Shown: positions 26,611 to 35,282 of the stretch, piece by piece
Layout of the letters: every line of letters starts with the position of its first letter
Position numbering within the stretch: position 1 is the stretch's first letter
Assembly: GCF_030159055.1 (NCBI RefSeq)
Contig: NZ_BQXQ01000007.1
Location: 89,508 to 153,507 of the forward strand
Direction of reading: 5' to 3'
Length of the DNA stretch: 64,000 bases
From: Acidovorax sp. SUPP3334
GTDB lineage: Bacteria; Pseudomonadota; Gammaproteobacteria; Burkholderiales; Burkholderiaceae_C
The notes under the pieces: model-generated
Told to the model about the DNA's origin: nothing
The model's input: the letters and a program-made list of their open reading frames with translations, nothing else
Database searches by the model: none
Translations under genes and position numbers: made by a program

Positions 26611-27689
26611 TGCAGCACCACCTTCCCATCCTTGATCGTGGCCGTTTTCAGCTTCTTGCCCTTGCCGCTGTTGGCGGCTGCGGCGCCGGCCTTCACACGC
26701 CGCATCTCCAGCTCGGTGGTGTAGCCGCCCTGGCGCTCGATGCGGTGGGTGGATCGGGCGACCTGGTAGCGCCCCGAGAGCTGCCCGAAGTCCTCCAGAT
26801 CCGCATTCACCCCGGCCACCAGGCGAGGCGATCCCCACATCGTGCAATTGCACACCGTGGCCTGATCCTGCGCATGCTTCAAGGCGGCGCGTGACTTGGC
26901 CTTGGCCTGGGCATTGGACTCCGAACGCGACGTGATCTTCAGCGAGTCGGCCGACGCGCGCGGCACCACAGCGCCTTCCGCATCCAGTTCGTAGGAGACC
27001 AGCGCCTTTGTCTTGGAGTCGTGGTGCTTCACGGAGGCGCTGGCCGGCACGTCCTTGATCTTGTCGCGGAAGCTGTAGCGGCCGATATCGCCCGGCCGCA
27101 ACACCACCACCGCGCCACCACTGCGCAGCCCCTCCAGCGGAACGAATGTCAGCACACTGCCGCGCACATTGAAGGCATAGCCGTATTCCTGCGCGAGGCG
27201 CTTGAGGAACTTCAGATCCTGCTCATGCGCCTGCGTGATTCGGCGCACCGGGATTTCCTCGATCTCGCCCACCACCCTCAACTGGTGGCGCATGGCCACC
27301 GCATGCACCACCCCCGACAAGGTGGTGTCTTCGTAGGCATGGCCCTTGTGGGTGCGCAGTGTCTTCGTCACCCCAGCGGCCAACGCCTTGATCTGCACCT
27401 GCGAAGGGGGGCCATTGAGTTCGATCTCGTCGATCTCGAAGGCACCGCAGGGCACTAGCGCGCCGCGATAGCCCAACTGCAGCGTCAGCTCATCCCCCTT
27501 GGCGGGGTACCAGCCATTGAGCCAACGCCCATCGCTGTCTTCCAAGGCCAGCTCCATGCTGTCGGCTTCGTCCCCATCGAGGTCGGCCGTCCAGGTCAAC
27601 GACAGCAGGAACGGGGTGAGGTCGGCCGTGATGTCCTGGTGGTTGTAGGCCACGGTGAACAGCGGCTCGGGGACGGTTAGCGCATCCAT
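26607..27689 (-). CDS. tail hub protein gpD (P2 late-control D/Mu gp44-like)
   Basis: A 360-residue tail hub protein of the phage_GPD family (T4 gp27-like). The N-terminal part FTVAYNHQDITADLTPFLLS, the mid-domain LQLGYRGALVPCGAFEIDEI and the LysM-like RITQAHEQDLKFLKRLAQEY are typical. The C-terminus is rich in Lys/Ala. Its start overlaps gpX by 13 bp. In P2 the same gene also represses late functions (hence the name late control), but nothing here shows that role. Confidence 0.88.
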   Translation of the reverse strand: MDALTVPEPLFTVAYNHQDITADLTPFLLSLTWTADLDGDEADSMELALEDSDGRWLNGWYPAKGDELTLQLGYRGALVPCGAFEIDEIELNGPPSQVQIKALAAGVTKTLRTHKGHAYEDTTLSGVVHAVAMRHQLRVVGEIEEIPVRRITQAHEQDLKFLKRLAQEYGYAFNVRGSVLTFVPLEGLRSGGAVVVLRPGDIGRYSFRDKIKDVPASASVKHHDSKTKALVSYELDAEGAVVPRASADSLKITSRSESNAQAKAKSRAALKHAQDQATVCNCTMWGSPRLVAGVNADLEDFGQLSGRYQVARSTHRIERQGGYTTELEMRRVKAGAAAANSGKGKKLKTATIKDGKVVLQ

Positions 27690-27892
27690 GGGGGCAAGTC
27701 CTGCGCGTCGATGGCTTCGGGGTCTTCGATCAGGGGAACGCGCACTGGCAACCCCGCGGGCAGCACCGGCAGCAACTGCAGGTGCTCGTTGGCTTCGGCC
27801 AGCGGGCTGATCATGGCGGCGTCACCGTAGTAGAGGTGCGCGATGTTGTCCCAGCGGTCGCCCTCGCGCGTGATGTGTTCGATGTATTCCAT
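27677..27892 (-). CDS. tail protein gpX
   Basis: A 71-residue LysM-like tail protein. The family pattern is clear: REGDRWDNIAHLYYGDAAMI followed by SPLAEANEHLQLLPVLPAGL. P2 gpX binds near the tail tip. Starts 2 bp after the gpU stop and overlaps gpD. Confidence 0.88.
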   Translation of the reverse strand: MEYIEHITREGDRWDNIAHLYYGDAAMISPLAEANEHLQLLPVLPAGLPVRVPLIEDPEAIDAQDLPPWMR

Positions 27893-27894
27893 GC

Positions 27895-28422
27895 TCAGCC
27901 TGGTTTGCGCGTACCGTCGTCATTCACCCAGCCTCGCCCCGCACCGGCAGGCTTGGGCGGAGTGTTGTTCGCCGACCGCTTCGGCGCTGCCGCGCGCCGG
28001 GCTCTGGCTGCGCCCTTGGTCCGCGCACGGCGCGTCTCCTGTGTTACCGGCTCCACGTACTCGCGCAGCCACAGCGAGGCTTCCAGCGTCAGCAGGTTTC
28101 CCAGTCCATCGGTCTGGCGGCTCATGGCCTGGGCCTCGACGGCTACGAACCAGCCCTTGTTGGCACCGTTGCCGAGAACGAACTGCCGGGCTTCGCGCGA
28201 GCGCACCAGGCCCAGCAGCTTCTGCAGCTCGGCCTCGGGGTTGCAGTAGGCGGCGTGGAAGTACATCTGCAGCCGGTACTCGTCGAGCCGGTCGCCCGTC
28301 CATTGCAGCCGAGGCTTTCGGCCGATCAGCGGATGCTCCGCGTAGTCGGCCGCTGCCTGAAGCTCCATGCCCTCCACGTAAGTGATCAGCTCAAACTGCA
28401 CCTCTCCCAATACGGCGAACAT
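27895..28422 (-). CDS. tail terminator-like protein gpU
   Basis: A 175-residue protein of the P2 GpU family. It begins MFAVLGEVQFELITYVEGME and contains YAEHPLIGRKPRLQWTGDRL, both diagnostic. The C-terminal ~50 residues are a basic, Lys/Arg/Ala-rich tail longer than in P2. The ATG at 28422 shares one base with the tape-measure stop (TGATG). Confidence 0.9.
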   Translation of the reverse strand: MFAVLGEVQFELITYVEGMELQAAADYAEHPLIGRKPRLQWTGDRLDEYRLQMYFHAAYCNPEAELQKLLGLVRSREARQFVLGNGANKGWFVAVEAQAMSRQTDGLGNLLTLEASLWLREYVEPVTQETRRARTKGAARARRAAAPKRSANNTPPKPAGAGRGWVNDDGTRKPG

Positions 28423-30980
28423 CAATTGCTCCTGCGTTGTTGCTGCGCCTGAACGCGCGCGATGAGCCGTTCCAACTCGGGCAGCGAAAGCTGCAGTGCC
28501 TCGGTCACCGCAGCCTTTGCCCCCGGCCCACCTGGCACCTGGATGGTCGGGCTGAAGTGAATCACCACGCCGCTGCCGGGTGCGTTGGCGCGGCCGGTCG
28601 TTGGCTGGCTGCCGCCTGCCGCCGCTGACCGTGCAGCCAGCACCTGCTGCGCCATCGCTTGGGCAGGACCTGCTGGCTGCGCCCGCAATGGGTCATCTGC
28701 CGGCTCACGCCCTGCGAAAGGTTGCGCCAAGGGCCTTGCCGCAGCCTGCACGGCCCCGAAGGCGGGCGATGGCTGGGCGATTCCCGAAGTGTTAGGCCAG
28801 GGCAACGCCACTGGCTCTGCATGCGCCCCCGCCGCCACGGCGGCCATGGCCATGCCGGTCACCGCCTTGGCCGCCATGGGCGAAGTGCGCTGGATGCCGA
28901 TGGCGGCGCCCTGCACGATGTTGTCGCCATAGTCCATGAACACGCGGCTGGGCGAATTGATGCCGAGAGCCGACTTGAACCAGCCCTTGATATCGCCGCC
29001 CAGCGCCACGATGGTTTCCCGCGCGGCACTGAGTTTGGAGCCGACGCCCGCGACCAGCCCATTGATCAATTCGCCCCCAGCAGCAAAGAACTGGTCCTTC
29101 ACGCCCCGCAACCACCCCCAGGCGGCGATGAATGCCCCCTTGATGGTGTCCCAATGCTTCCACACCAAGTAGGCCGCCACGCCCACCGCCGTGATCGCCA
29201 GGCCGATGGGGTTCATCAGCATGGCGCGGCCCAGCCAAAGCAAGGCTTGCCCAGCGAGCTTGAGCGGCCCGATGAACGTCATGACCAGGCCTCTGCCAAA
29301 CATGGCCGCAAAGCGCGCCACAGTGGCAATGCCGCCACCCACGGCCTTCAGGCCGGCAACGACAGGGGCGAAGCGCCCGGCCTGCCACAGCGCCTGCAGC
29401 ATGGTCCAGCGCGCCCCGATGGCCAGCATTCCGCTGCGTATCCAGGCGAACGGCGAGAGCAGCAGGTTGAAACCGTAGGCAAGCCCCAGCAGGGCCATCT
29501 TGCCGACCAGCAGCCCGCCCGTCAGGCCGATCAAGCCCTTGACCAGGCCAGGATGGGCCTTGGCCCAGTCCGCGAAAGCGCTGATGACCGGCTTGGTCGC
29601 CTGTAGCACCTCCACCAATGGCGGCAGCAATGCATCGCCGATGGTCATCCCCAGGTCCATCATGCCGATCTTGAATTTGTCGAGCTGCGCACTGGCGGTA
29701 TCCATGCGTTTCTTGAAATCGTCGTCAATGACGCCTTTGTCGGCCGCGCCCACGGCGCCCTGCTTGATGGAGCGCATCTCGTCCATGTTCGCCAGCGCGG
29801 GGCGGATGAAGGCCATCGCCTGCATGTCCTGGAACAGGTCGCCCAGCTTGTAGGCTTCGGCCAGGCGCTGCAGCGCGGCCTCGCGCTCCTTGTCGTCTTT
29901 CAGGGCCAGGGCCTTTTGCAGCTCGCCAGCCGCTGCCGGCCCCTTGGCCTGCATGTAGGCCGTGATGGTGCCCAGCATGGCCTGCACAGGCGTGAGGCCC
30001 TGCGCGCGCAGGTTCATCATCGACGCCTTCAAGTCGATTCCGGCCTTGGCGAAATCCTTGATGGTGTCGGGTGCTGTGATCTTCTGCAGGAAGTTGCGGA
30101 AGTTGTTGGCCGCCTCGTCGTTGGAGCCCGCGCCCTTGCGAGCGATCTGCAGGGCCGCGCCGATCTCGGCCACTGCCTCCTTGCCCGTCACGCCAAGCGC
30201 CTGAAACGCGGGCGCGATCGAGGGCACCCATTTCGCCATGTCGCGAATCTCGAACTGCCCGCGCTTGCCCGCATAGGCCAGCATGTTCATCGCGCCATCG
30301 AACCCCGCAGCCGTGATGCCCAGGTTGTCTTTGAGCGCGATGGCCACGCTGCCCAGGTTGTCCATGCTAGAGCGCGTGGCCGTGGCCATCTTCGCCATCA
30401 GCGGCGCATAGTTGGCGAGTTCCTTGGCCGACTGGATGCCCCCCGCCACCAGCACGCTCACGCCCTGAGCCACCTCGGCCTGGGTCTGGTTCCACTTCAA
30501 GGCCGATTCGCGCACGGCGGCGCCGACCTGGGCCTCTTCCTTGGCGCTGAAATCCCCGGTGATCGCGATGTCGCGCATGCGATCCTCGTGGCCGATTGCC
30601 AGCCGCATGGACTGCACCACAGGCGCACCCATCGCAACAGCGGTGCCCGCCGTCTCCATGACGGAGCCACGCAGATCGGCCCGCTGCTGCCTGAGCGCTT
30701 CGCCGCGCGCCAAGCTGGCGGCCAGAGCGGCATGCCTGGCCGTCACACGCTCGATGGTGGCACCCAGGCGCTCGTATTGGGTGCGCAGCGCTCCCACGTT
30801 GCGCATGGGGTGGGCCAGTGCCAGCGCCATGGCATTGCCCATGCGGTCATGGCGGGTCTTGAGCAAGTCCGCCGCCTGTCCGAGCTGGCCCAGCGTCCCC
30901 TTGGCGGTGGCGAACGCGGCCTGGAACGACCCGGCCAGCGCCGCGCCGATCTTGACGCCAACAATCAGCTCATTCGCCAT
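28422..30980 (-). CDS. tail tape measure protein
   Basis: An 852-residue tape measure protein of the TP901 core type. The N-terminal domain contains GHEDRMRDIAITGDFSAKEE and the conserved LVAGGIQSAKELANYAPLMA. Hydrophobic segments around residues 480-620 (VLIGLTGGLLVGKMALLGLA-like) could serve in membrane passage. A C-terminal region includes INSPSRVFMDYGDNIVQGAA, a common TMP motif. By the usual ruler of about 1.5 A per residue this suggests a tail of roughly 120-130 nm; that is a rule-of-thumb inference. It is the longest late gene except for the fibre protein. Confidence 0.92.
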   Translation of the reverse strand: MANELIVGVKIGAALAGSFQAAFATAKGTLGQLGQAADLLKTRHDRMGNAMALALAHPMRNVGALRTQYERLGATIERVTARHAALAASLARGEALRQQRADLRGSVMETAGTAVAMGAPVVQSMRLAIGHEDRMRDIAITGDFSAKEEAQVGAAVRESALKWNQTQAEVAQGVSVLVAGGIQSAKELANYAPLMAKMATATRSSMDNLGSVAIALKDNLGITAAGFDGAMNMLAYAGKRGQFEIRDMAKWVPSIAPAFQALGVTGKEAVAEIGAALQIARKGAGSNDEAANNFRNFLQKITAPDTIKDFAKAGIDLKASMMNLRAQGLTPVQAMLGTITAYMQAKGPAAAGELQKALALKDDKEREAALQRLAEAYKLGDLFQDMQAMAFIRPALANMDEMRSIKQGAVGAADKGVIDDDFKKRMDTASAQLDKFKIGMMDLGMTIGDALLPPLVEVLQATKPVISAFADWAKAHPGLVKGLIGLTGGLLVGKMALLGLAYGFNLLLSPFAWIRSGMLAIGARWTMLQALWQAGRFAPVVAGLKAVGGGIATVARFAAMFGRGLVMTFIGPLKLAGQALLWLGRAMLMNPIGLAITAVGVAAYLVWKHWDTIKGAFIAAWGWLRGVKDQFFAAGGELINGLVAGVGSKLSAARETIVALGGDIKGWFKSALGINSPSRVFMDYGDNIVQGAAIGIQRTSPMAAKAVTGMAMAAVAAGAHAEPVALPWPNTSGIAQPSPAFGAVQAAARPLAQPFAGREPADDPLRAQPAGPAQAMAQQVLAARSAAAGGSQPTTGRANAPGSGVVIHFSPTIQVPGGPGAKAAVTEALQLSLPELERLIARVQAQQQRRSN

Positions 30981-31020
30981 GTGTGCACCTGGTTGTTTTT
31001 TGCCCTATGCTTCGCGCCAT

Positions 31021-31261
31021 GTTCGACCGCACCTTCACCGCCGTGTACTGGATTGCCGCCGCTGTGGCCAGCGGCTGGCTTGCATGGGTGTGCTTCGCCC
31101 ACATGCCCTGGCCGATGGCTGCGCTGGTGTTTCCGTTGGCATTGGTGACCGCTGCCGCAGCGCTGGCACCGGCGCTGGCCGCAGTGGCAGGCATCGTGGC
31201 CGCAGTCGCAATGGCTGCAACGGCCCTCATCCGCGCTGTGCGGCGTCAGCGCGCCGCTTGA
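31021..31261 (+). CDS. possible small membrane protein encoded opposite the tail operon
   Basis: An ATG at 31021 opens about 79 residues with two or three strongly hydrophobic helices (FTAVYWIAAAVASGWLAWV; MAALVFPLALVTAAAALAP) and a basic C-terminus IRAVRRQRAA. It fills the 246-bp gap between E' and the tape measure gene, on the strand opposite to all surrounding genes, and overlaps the end of E'. There is no strong ribosome site. It might be chance, but hydrophobic open frames of this quality in a late-operon gap are worth noting. Confidence 0.35.
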
Positions 31262-31445
31262 GTTCGCGCTCGGCCACGCCTGCCCACCACCAGTAGTCTT
31301 CCATTTCCAGCGCGTCGATTTCGGACGGCTGGATGCGCAGCACCAGCAGCAGCACTTCGTCGATCTCGCGCAGCGCGGCGTCAGTCGCCCACCATCCGCC
31401 GAAAGGAGTCTTGCAGCGCCTTCGAGTCCGCAAGATCAAGCGCAT
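31227..31445 (-). CDS. tail assembly protein E' (frameshift extension of E)
   Basis: The frame at 31227 encodes LREIDEVLLLVLRIQPSEID followed by MEDYWWWAGVAERELKRRAD, the pattern of GpE-type frameshift products that act with E as tape-measure chaperones. It lacks a credible independent start. Instead it continues from E by a frameshift near the E stop (31381-31383), where the minus strand reads GGTGGGCGAC. A -2 slip (or +1) on GGGCGA would join MVG of E to the ATD of E'. Confidence 0.7.
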   Translation of the reverse strand: MRLILRTRRRCKTPFGGWWATDAALREIDEVLLLVLRIQPSEIDALEMEDYWWWAGVAERELKRRADAAQRG

Positions 31446-31653
31446 CGATGTCCTCCAGCGTCAGACCCGTGAGGCGGGCAAAAAGAAAGTCTTCCTGATC
31501 GGCGTCATCCTTGCTGTGCTTGGCCGCCGCCTTCATGTCGGCACGCTTTCCGCGCCGCAGGGTTAGCTTTTCAATGCGCTGGCCACCCGACTGGATGGGG
31601 TACTTGAGGGGAATCTCGACGGCAGTGGAATCGTCGGTTTGTGCCTGGGACAT
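31381..31653 (-). CDS. tail assembly chaperone E (Mu gp41-like)
   Basis: A 90-residue tail assembly chaperone. The family core is VEIPLKYPIQSGGQRIEKLT followed by RGKRADMKAAAK and FARLTGLTLEDIDALDLADS. It binds the tape measure protein during tail assembly. The start MSQAQTDDSTAVE at 31653 is used rather than an upstream ATG, because the 105 bases above it contain the moron terminator. The 3' end overlaps E' in the next frame. Confidence 0.82.
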   Translation of the reverse strand: MSQAQTDDSTAVEIPLKYPIQSGGQRIEKLTLRRGKRADMKAAAKHSKDDADQEDFLFARLTGLTLEDIDALDLADSKALQDSFRRMVGD

Positions 31654-31726
31654 GGCGGCTCCGTAAGGGGTGAATGAGCCCCGATGATTCCGCCCACCGC
31701 CCGCGCCGTCTTCTGAACGCGGGCAC

Positions 31727-31751
31727 AAAAAAGCCCGCGTGATGCGGGCTT
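31727..31751 (-). terminator. Rho-independent terminator of the tail-operon moron
   Basis: On the minus strand, arms AAGCCCGC / GCGGGCTT with a 5-base loop are followed by six T residues. It lies 21 bp after the stop of the 227-residue moron protein and 74 bp before the E start. Confidence 0.88.
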
Positions 31752-31772
31752 CGTACAACTAGCCATCCAGTT

Positions 31773-32456
31773 TCATGGGGCACTTGCGGCACTTGCTGCG
31801 GAGGCAGCCTCCTTCGCCTCTCGCGCTTTTCGGTACCGGGCAATGAGGTCTTTGCTCGACTCCATGCCCATATCCGCACGGTACTCGATGTCATCCTTCT
31901 CTCGATTTGCAGCCCATCGCAGCATGCAATTGTGCCGAAACCGGTCTGTGTCACTTATCAAACTTTGCTTTGCTGCATAGCTGGAGAACTCGATCAATAC
32001 TTGAATTGCTCCTTCAGCCGTTCCCGCCTTTTCAATTCGCTTCTGAAGCTGCTCAAATTCTTTCAACACAGGTTTTGCTTCGGGAGGGCGAAGACAAACT
32101 TCCGGCGGGGGAAAGAACGGAAGTCCTCCTAGAACAACTGGGCCTTGATACAGAGACTTTTGAGCGGCACTGGGAAGGGGCACGGGTGAGTGTTCAGAAA
32201 ACACCTTGAGTGCCCATGTTCGCAGCTCGGCATCTTGCTCGCTGGGTTTCTCCTTCAGGATGGAGAGCGCCGCGGCCACATAGTCCTTCTTAAGTGCGGC
32301 ATCAGAAGCGCGATATTGAATAACCAGACCGGAAAGGCCCAGCATCAAAGAGGCAACGATAGGAGCCCACAGCTTTGCCGATTCGAACCGCAAGACACCA
32401 CTGTGCTTAATCTGCGGCCGGCGCCACGGTTTGATGCTAGGGGTCGGACTCTTCAT
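31773..32456 (-). CDS. membrane-anchored moron protein in the tail operon, function unknown
   Basis: A 227-residue protein between tail tube and E, where related phages normally have nothing. The N-terminal basic region is followed by a single membrane segment (APIVASLMLGLSGLVIQY, about residues 30-48). The rest is a helix-rich soluble domain with KDYVAAALSILKEKP and an Ala/Ser-rich end. The start at 32456 has a good ribosome site (AAGAGGAG). Local base composition is visibly richer in A and T than the flanking phage genes. It has its own terminator. I do not recognise a family; superinfection exclusion or host modification is the usual role of such morons. Confidence 0.7.
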   Translation of the reverse strand: MKSPTPSIKPWRRPQIKHSGVLRFESAKLWAPIVASLMLGLSGLVIQYRASDAALKKDYVAAALSILKEKPSEQDAELRTWALKVFSEHSPVPLPSAAQKSLYQGPVVLGGLPFFPPPEVCLRPPEAKPVLKEFEQLQKRIEKAGTAEGAIQVLIEFSSYAAKQSLISDTDRFRHNCMLRWAANREKDDIEYRADMGMESSKDLIARYRKAREAKEAASAASAASAP

Positions 32457-32522
32457 TTTTGGGCTCCTCTTCAAGTTTTAGATAGCGTCAAATCTATCAA
32501 ACGCGACCTGCCCAAAGGGAGT

Positions 32523-33044
32523 TCACCCGCCGATATTGGCCCGGTAGTCCGCCAGTAGATCCTCTCCTGCCACCTTGAAGATGTTGGCCATGTAATCCAA
32601 CTCCAGCACGTCTTCGCCATCGATCACCTGCTTGACGTAGGTGGCGCCAAAGGCGGCCGGGATTTCCACGTTGTCATGTTGCTTGAAGGTGCCCATGGGG
32701 TTCTTCTTGAAGGTGACGGTCAGATGCGTGACCAGGGGCAGTTGTGCGACGCGCCCGCCCGAGCCGTAAACCTCGATGCTGGAGCGGCATTGCAGTTGCA
32801 CCGCGCGGAAGGGGTTGGCCATCATGCGGGCCACGTCGCGGTAAACCGAGTTCCACTTGATTTCGCCTTCGAGCTTGTCGAAGCCGCTGGGCAATTCGAT
32901 CTTGCCCATCATCCCGAGCGCCTTGTGCTCCGACAGCATGGCGCCGATGTCGGGCAGCTTGATTTCCTCGGCGCGGCCCAGCAGGTTGTTGCCTTCGATG
33001 TAGATATTCGCGTTGGTGACGCGGTTGATTTGGATTTTCGACAT
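32523..33044 (-). CDS. major tail tube protein (P2 FII/Mu M-like)
   Basis: A 173-residue tail tube protein. The N-terminus MSKIQINRVTNANIYIEGNN and the segment KALGMMGKIELPSGFDKLEG are characteristic of the phage_tube family. It follows the sheath gene by 30 bp. This sheath-tube pair is the core of the contractile tail. Confidence 0.92.
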   Translation of the reverse strand: MSKIQINRVTNANIYIEGNNLLGRAEEIKLPDIGAMLSEHKALGMMGKIELPSGFDKLEGEIKWNSVYRDVARMMANPFRAVQLQCRSSIEVYGSGGRVAQLPLVTHLTVTFKKNPMGTFKQHDNVEIPAAFGATYVKQVIDGEDVLELDYMANIFKVAGEDLLADYRANIGG

Positions 33045-33074
33045 GGATAACTCCGTTGCAACCCGTGAAAGGGC

Positions 33075-34499
33075 TTAGGTGCCCAGTTGCTTGAGCAGCT
33101 CGATGTTGAGGAACGACTCGAACGTGATGCGCTCGGCCGGGGTGGGCGGCATGAAGTCGATGTCGAAGGTCAGGTGCCCCAGCGCCACTTCCGTGGTCGG
33201 GTTCTTGGTGGGGTCGTACAGGCACTGCCCATCGATCAGCGCGCCGCGGGCAATCAGCGTGCGGATGAACGCATTCACACTTTCCTTGATGGCGTCGATC
33301 AGCGCGTTGTTGATCGGCATGTCGATGAACTGGAGCATCGAATATTCCAGCGACTCGTGCAGCATGTCTGCCGTGCGGCGCACGCTGATGAAGTTGCGCG
33401 GGTGCGTCACGCTGGGCCAGGCGGCCGAACGGTTGCCCCAGGTGCGCAGGCCCGTGCCGTAGCTGCTGAACACCGTCACGATGCCCGCTTCGTTGAGCTG
33501 GTTCACTTCGCTCTGCGGATCGTTGATCATGGCCGTGAGCTGGGTTTCCACGCCCACCACGCCCTTGATCTCGGTGTTCGACGGGCTCCACCAGTAGCCG
33601 CGCTCGTTGTCCTTGGCGGCGATGGCGCCCGCCAGGCGCGGCGACAGGGGTTCCAGGCGGTTGGTGCCCGTGGCTGCGTCGTAAACCTGCAGGTGCGGGT
33701 AGCACAGCACGGCGCGGTCGCTACTGGTGGCGAAGTTGATGGTGCCCGTTGGCCCGCGCCCGGCCAGGGCCTGGGCGAAGGTGGTGCCCACGGGCGCATC
33801 GATCAGCGGCACCGCCCGCAGTTTGTGCGCCATGGCGATCAGCTCCGCCGACACCGCGTTCAGCGTGCAGTAGCCTGGAGCAATCAGCACCTTGGCGAAG
33901 AAACCCAACAGGTTGTAGGTGTCCAGCAGCGCCTGCATGCCCGTGCGATGGCCTGCGGCATTGACGGCGCCAATCACGTCGGCCGGCGTTACCTTCGTCG
34001 GGTCCGCATGGGTGTAGCCGACGGTGAGTGTTGCGCCGGCCGGGATCGCGCCGCCCAGCGTGCGGGTGATCTGGCCGGTCAACGGGTCGGTGGTGTAGTC
34101 GGTGCCAACCAAGTGCGTGACATCGCCCGCCTGGTTCTTGACCGTGGCGGCGCCGGTCCAGGCGGGCTTGGCGGTCTTGCCGGTGTCGCCTTGCAGCACC
34201 ACGGCTTCGCCGGCCACAGCCGTCTTGTGCACGGCCGGATCAAGCACGTTGATCACGATCACCGTGCCAGCGCCCTGGTCGAAGATGGCGTCCAGGGCCT
34301 GGGGAATGGTGAAGCCCGGCAGTTGTTGCCCACCGAACTGGGCCGCCTGTTTGTCCGAAAGCACCAGCATCGGCGTGTTGGCACCGCCTGCAGGCGCCGT
34401 GCCAATGAGGCCGATGACCGCCGTCTTAACGACGCGGATCGGGCGCGGGCCTTTTTCGATTTCGATGGTCTCCACGCCGTGGAGGAAGTTTGCAGCCAT
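33075..34499 (-). CDS. tail sheath protein (P2 FI/Mu L-like)
   Basis: A 474-residue contractile sheath protein. The start MAANFLHGVETIEIEKGPRP is typical. The middle contains LIAPGYCTLNAVSAELIAMA and IKGVVGVETQLTAMIND, and the C-terminal domain has RTWGNRSAAWPSVTHPRNFI followed by ISVRRTADMLHESLEYSML, the conserved sheath core. The start at 34499 was chosen over an upstream frame that belongs to the shadow of the 81-residue gene. Confidence 0.94.
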   Translation of the reverse strand: MAANFLHGVETIEIEKGPRPIRVVKTAVIGLIGTAPAGGANTPMLVLSDKQAAQFGGQQLPGFTIPQALDAIFDQGAGTVIVINVLDPAVHKTAVAGEAVVLQGDTGKTAKPAWTGAATVKNQAGDVTHLVGTDYTTDPLTGQITRTLGGAIPAGATLTVGYTHADPTKVTPADVIGAVNAAGHRTGMQALLDTYNLLGFFAKVLIAPGYCTLNAVSAELIAMAHKLRAVPLIDAPVGTTFAQALAGRGPTGTINFATSSDRAVLCYPHLQVYDAATGTNRLEPLSPRLAGAIAAKDNERGYWWSPSNTEIKGVVGVETQLTAMINDPQSEVNQLNEAGIVTVFSSYGTGLRTWGNRSAAWPSVTHPRNFISVRRTADMLHESLEYSMLQFIDMPINNALIDAIKESVNAFIRTLIARGALIDGQCLYDPTKNPTTEVALGHLTFDIDFMPPTPAERITFESFLNIELLKQLGT

Positions 34500-34503
34500 G
34501 GTT

Positions 34504-34749
34504 TCAGCTTCCGGTTGGGGTTGAGGAGGTGGGTTTGGGCCGAGTCGGCTTCGGGGCAGCTGGGGCCGAGGGCACAGGCGTAGCGGGTGGCTGCAAAGCA
34601 AGGTGCTTGCGAGCGACCAGCGTGCGTGTGTATTCGTGATCTGCAGGCAGGTTCACGGTCGCGCCGGGCAGCAGCACGACTTCGTGCCCGCCCGCCAGCG
34701 TTACGCCCGAAATCGGCCCGCTGTAGGTGTATGAGGACAGAGGGCTCAT
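34504..34749 (-). CDS. small phage protein, Mu gp38-like position
   Basis: An 81-residue protein, MSPLSSYTYSGPISGVTLAG, with a compact N-terminal half and a Pro/Thr/Ser-rich C-terminus. It lies between gp37 and the sheath gene, where Mu and BcepMu carry a similar small gene, and overlaps gp37 by four bases. The function is unknown; a tail completion or tube-cap role has been suggested for such genes only by position. Confidence 0.7.
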   Translation of the reverse strand: MSPLSSYTYSGPISGVTLAGGHEVVLLPGATVNLPADHEYTRTLVARKHLALQPPATPVPSAPAAPKPTRPKPTSSTPTGS

Positions 34750-35282
34750 AGGGGGTGGTCTTCCTCGGTGATGGCCCCGGAGGGCTGTTTCACGGTTTCG
34801 GTGCGCTCCAGCGGTCCGAGCCGGGTGACATGGCGCAGCAGGGGGGCGCTCGGGTCTTCGGCATCCACATCCTCGACGGCCAGGGCCGGCGCCTCGAAGT
34901 CGATGTCGTACTGCCAGAGTCCAGCGATCTGGCCCAGGAAGCGGCTGCGCTTGGCCTGCAGGCCGCCCGTGGTGTGGGGCAGACGAAAACCCAGCAGCGC
35001 GCCGATCACGTCATCGAGCGCCAGCACGGCACCATCGCGTCCATGGAGCTGGCGAAACACCAGCGTGACGGTCACCACCGCCAGACGTTCCTGCGCTTGC
35101 ATGTCGCCCAGATTTCCGGCAGCGCCATACCGGCTGCCGCCGTAGCCCACCAGCAGCGCGCCGCGTGGATGGTTGAGCCGGTAGTCGCCTGGCGCCTCGG
35201 GGAAATACTCCACCGCGAAGCCGGGCAGGCGGACGCTCAACCGCTGCACGGTGGCCTGCAGCAACTCCCACGTGATGCTCAT
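34746..35282 (-). CDS. tail completion protein, Mu gp37 family
   Basis: A 178-residue Gp37-type protein. The core ERLAVVTVTLVFRQLHGRDG followed by VLALDDVIGALLGFRLPHTT matches the tail-terminator fold found in Mu gp37 and lambda gpU relatives. It overlaps gp36 at one end and gp38 at the other. Start 35282 gives MSITWELLQATVQRLSVRLP. Confidence 0.82.
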   Translation of the reverse strand: MSITWELLQATVQRLSVRLPGFAVEYFPEAPGDYRLNHPRGALLVGYGGSRYGAAGNLGDMQAQERLAVVTVTLVFRQLHGRDGAVLALDDVIGALLGFRLPHTTGGLQAKRSRFLGQIAGLWQYDIDFEAPALAVEDVDAEDPSAPLLRHVTRLGPLERTETVKQPSGAITEEDHPL

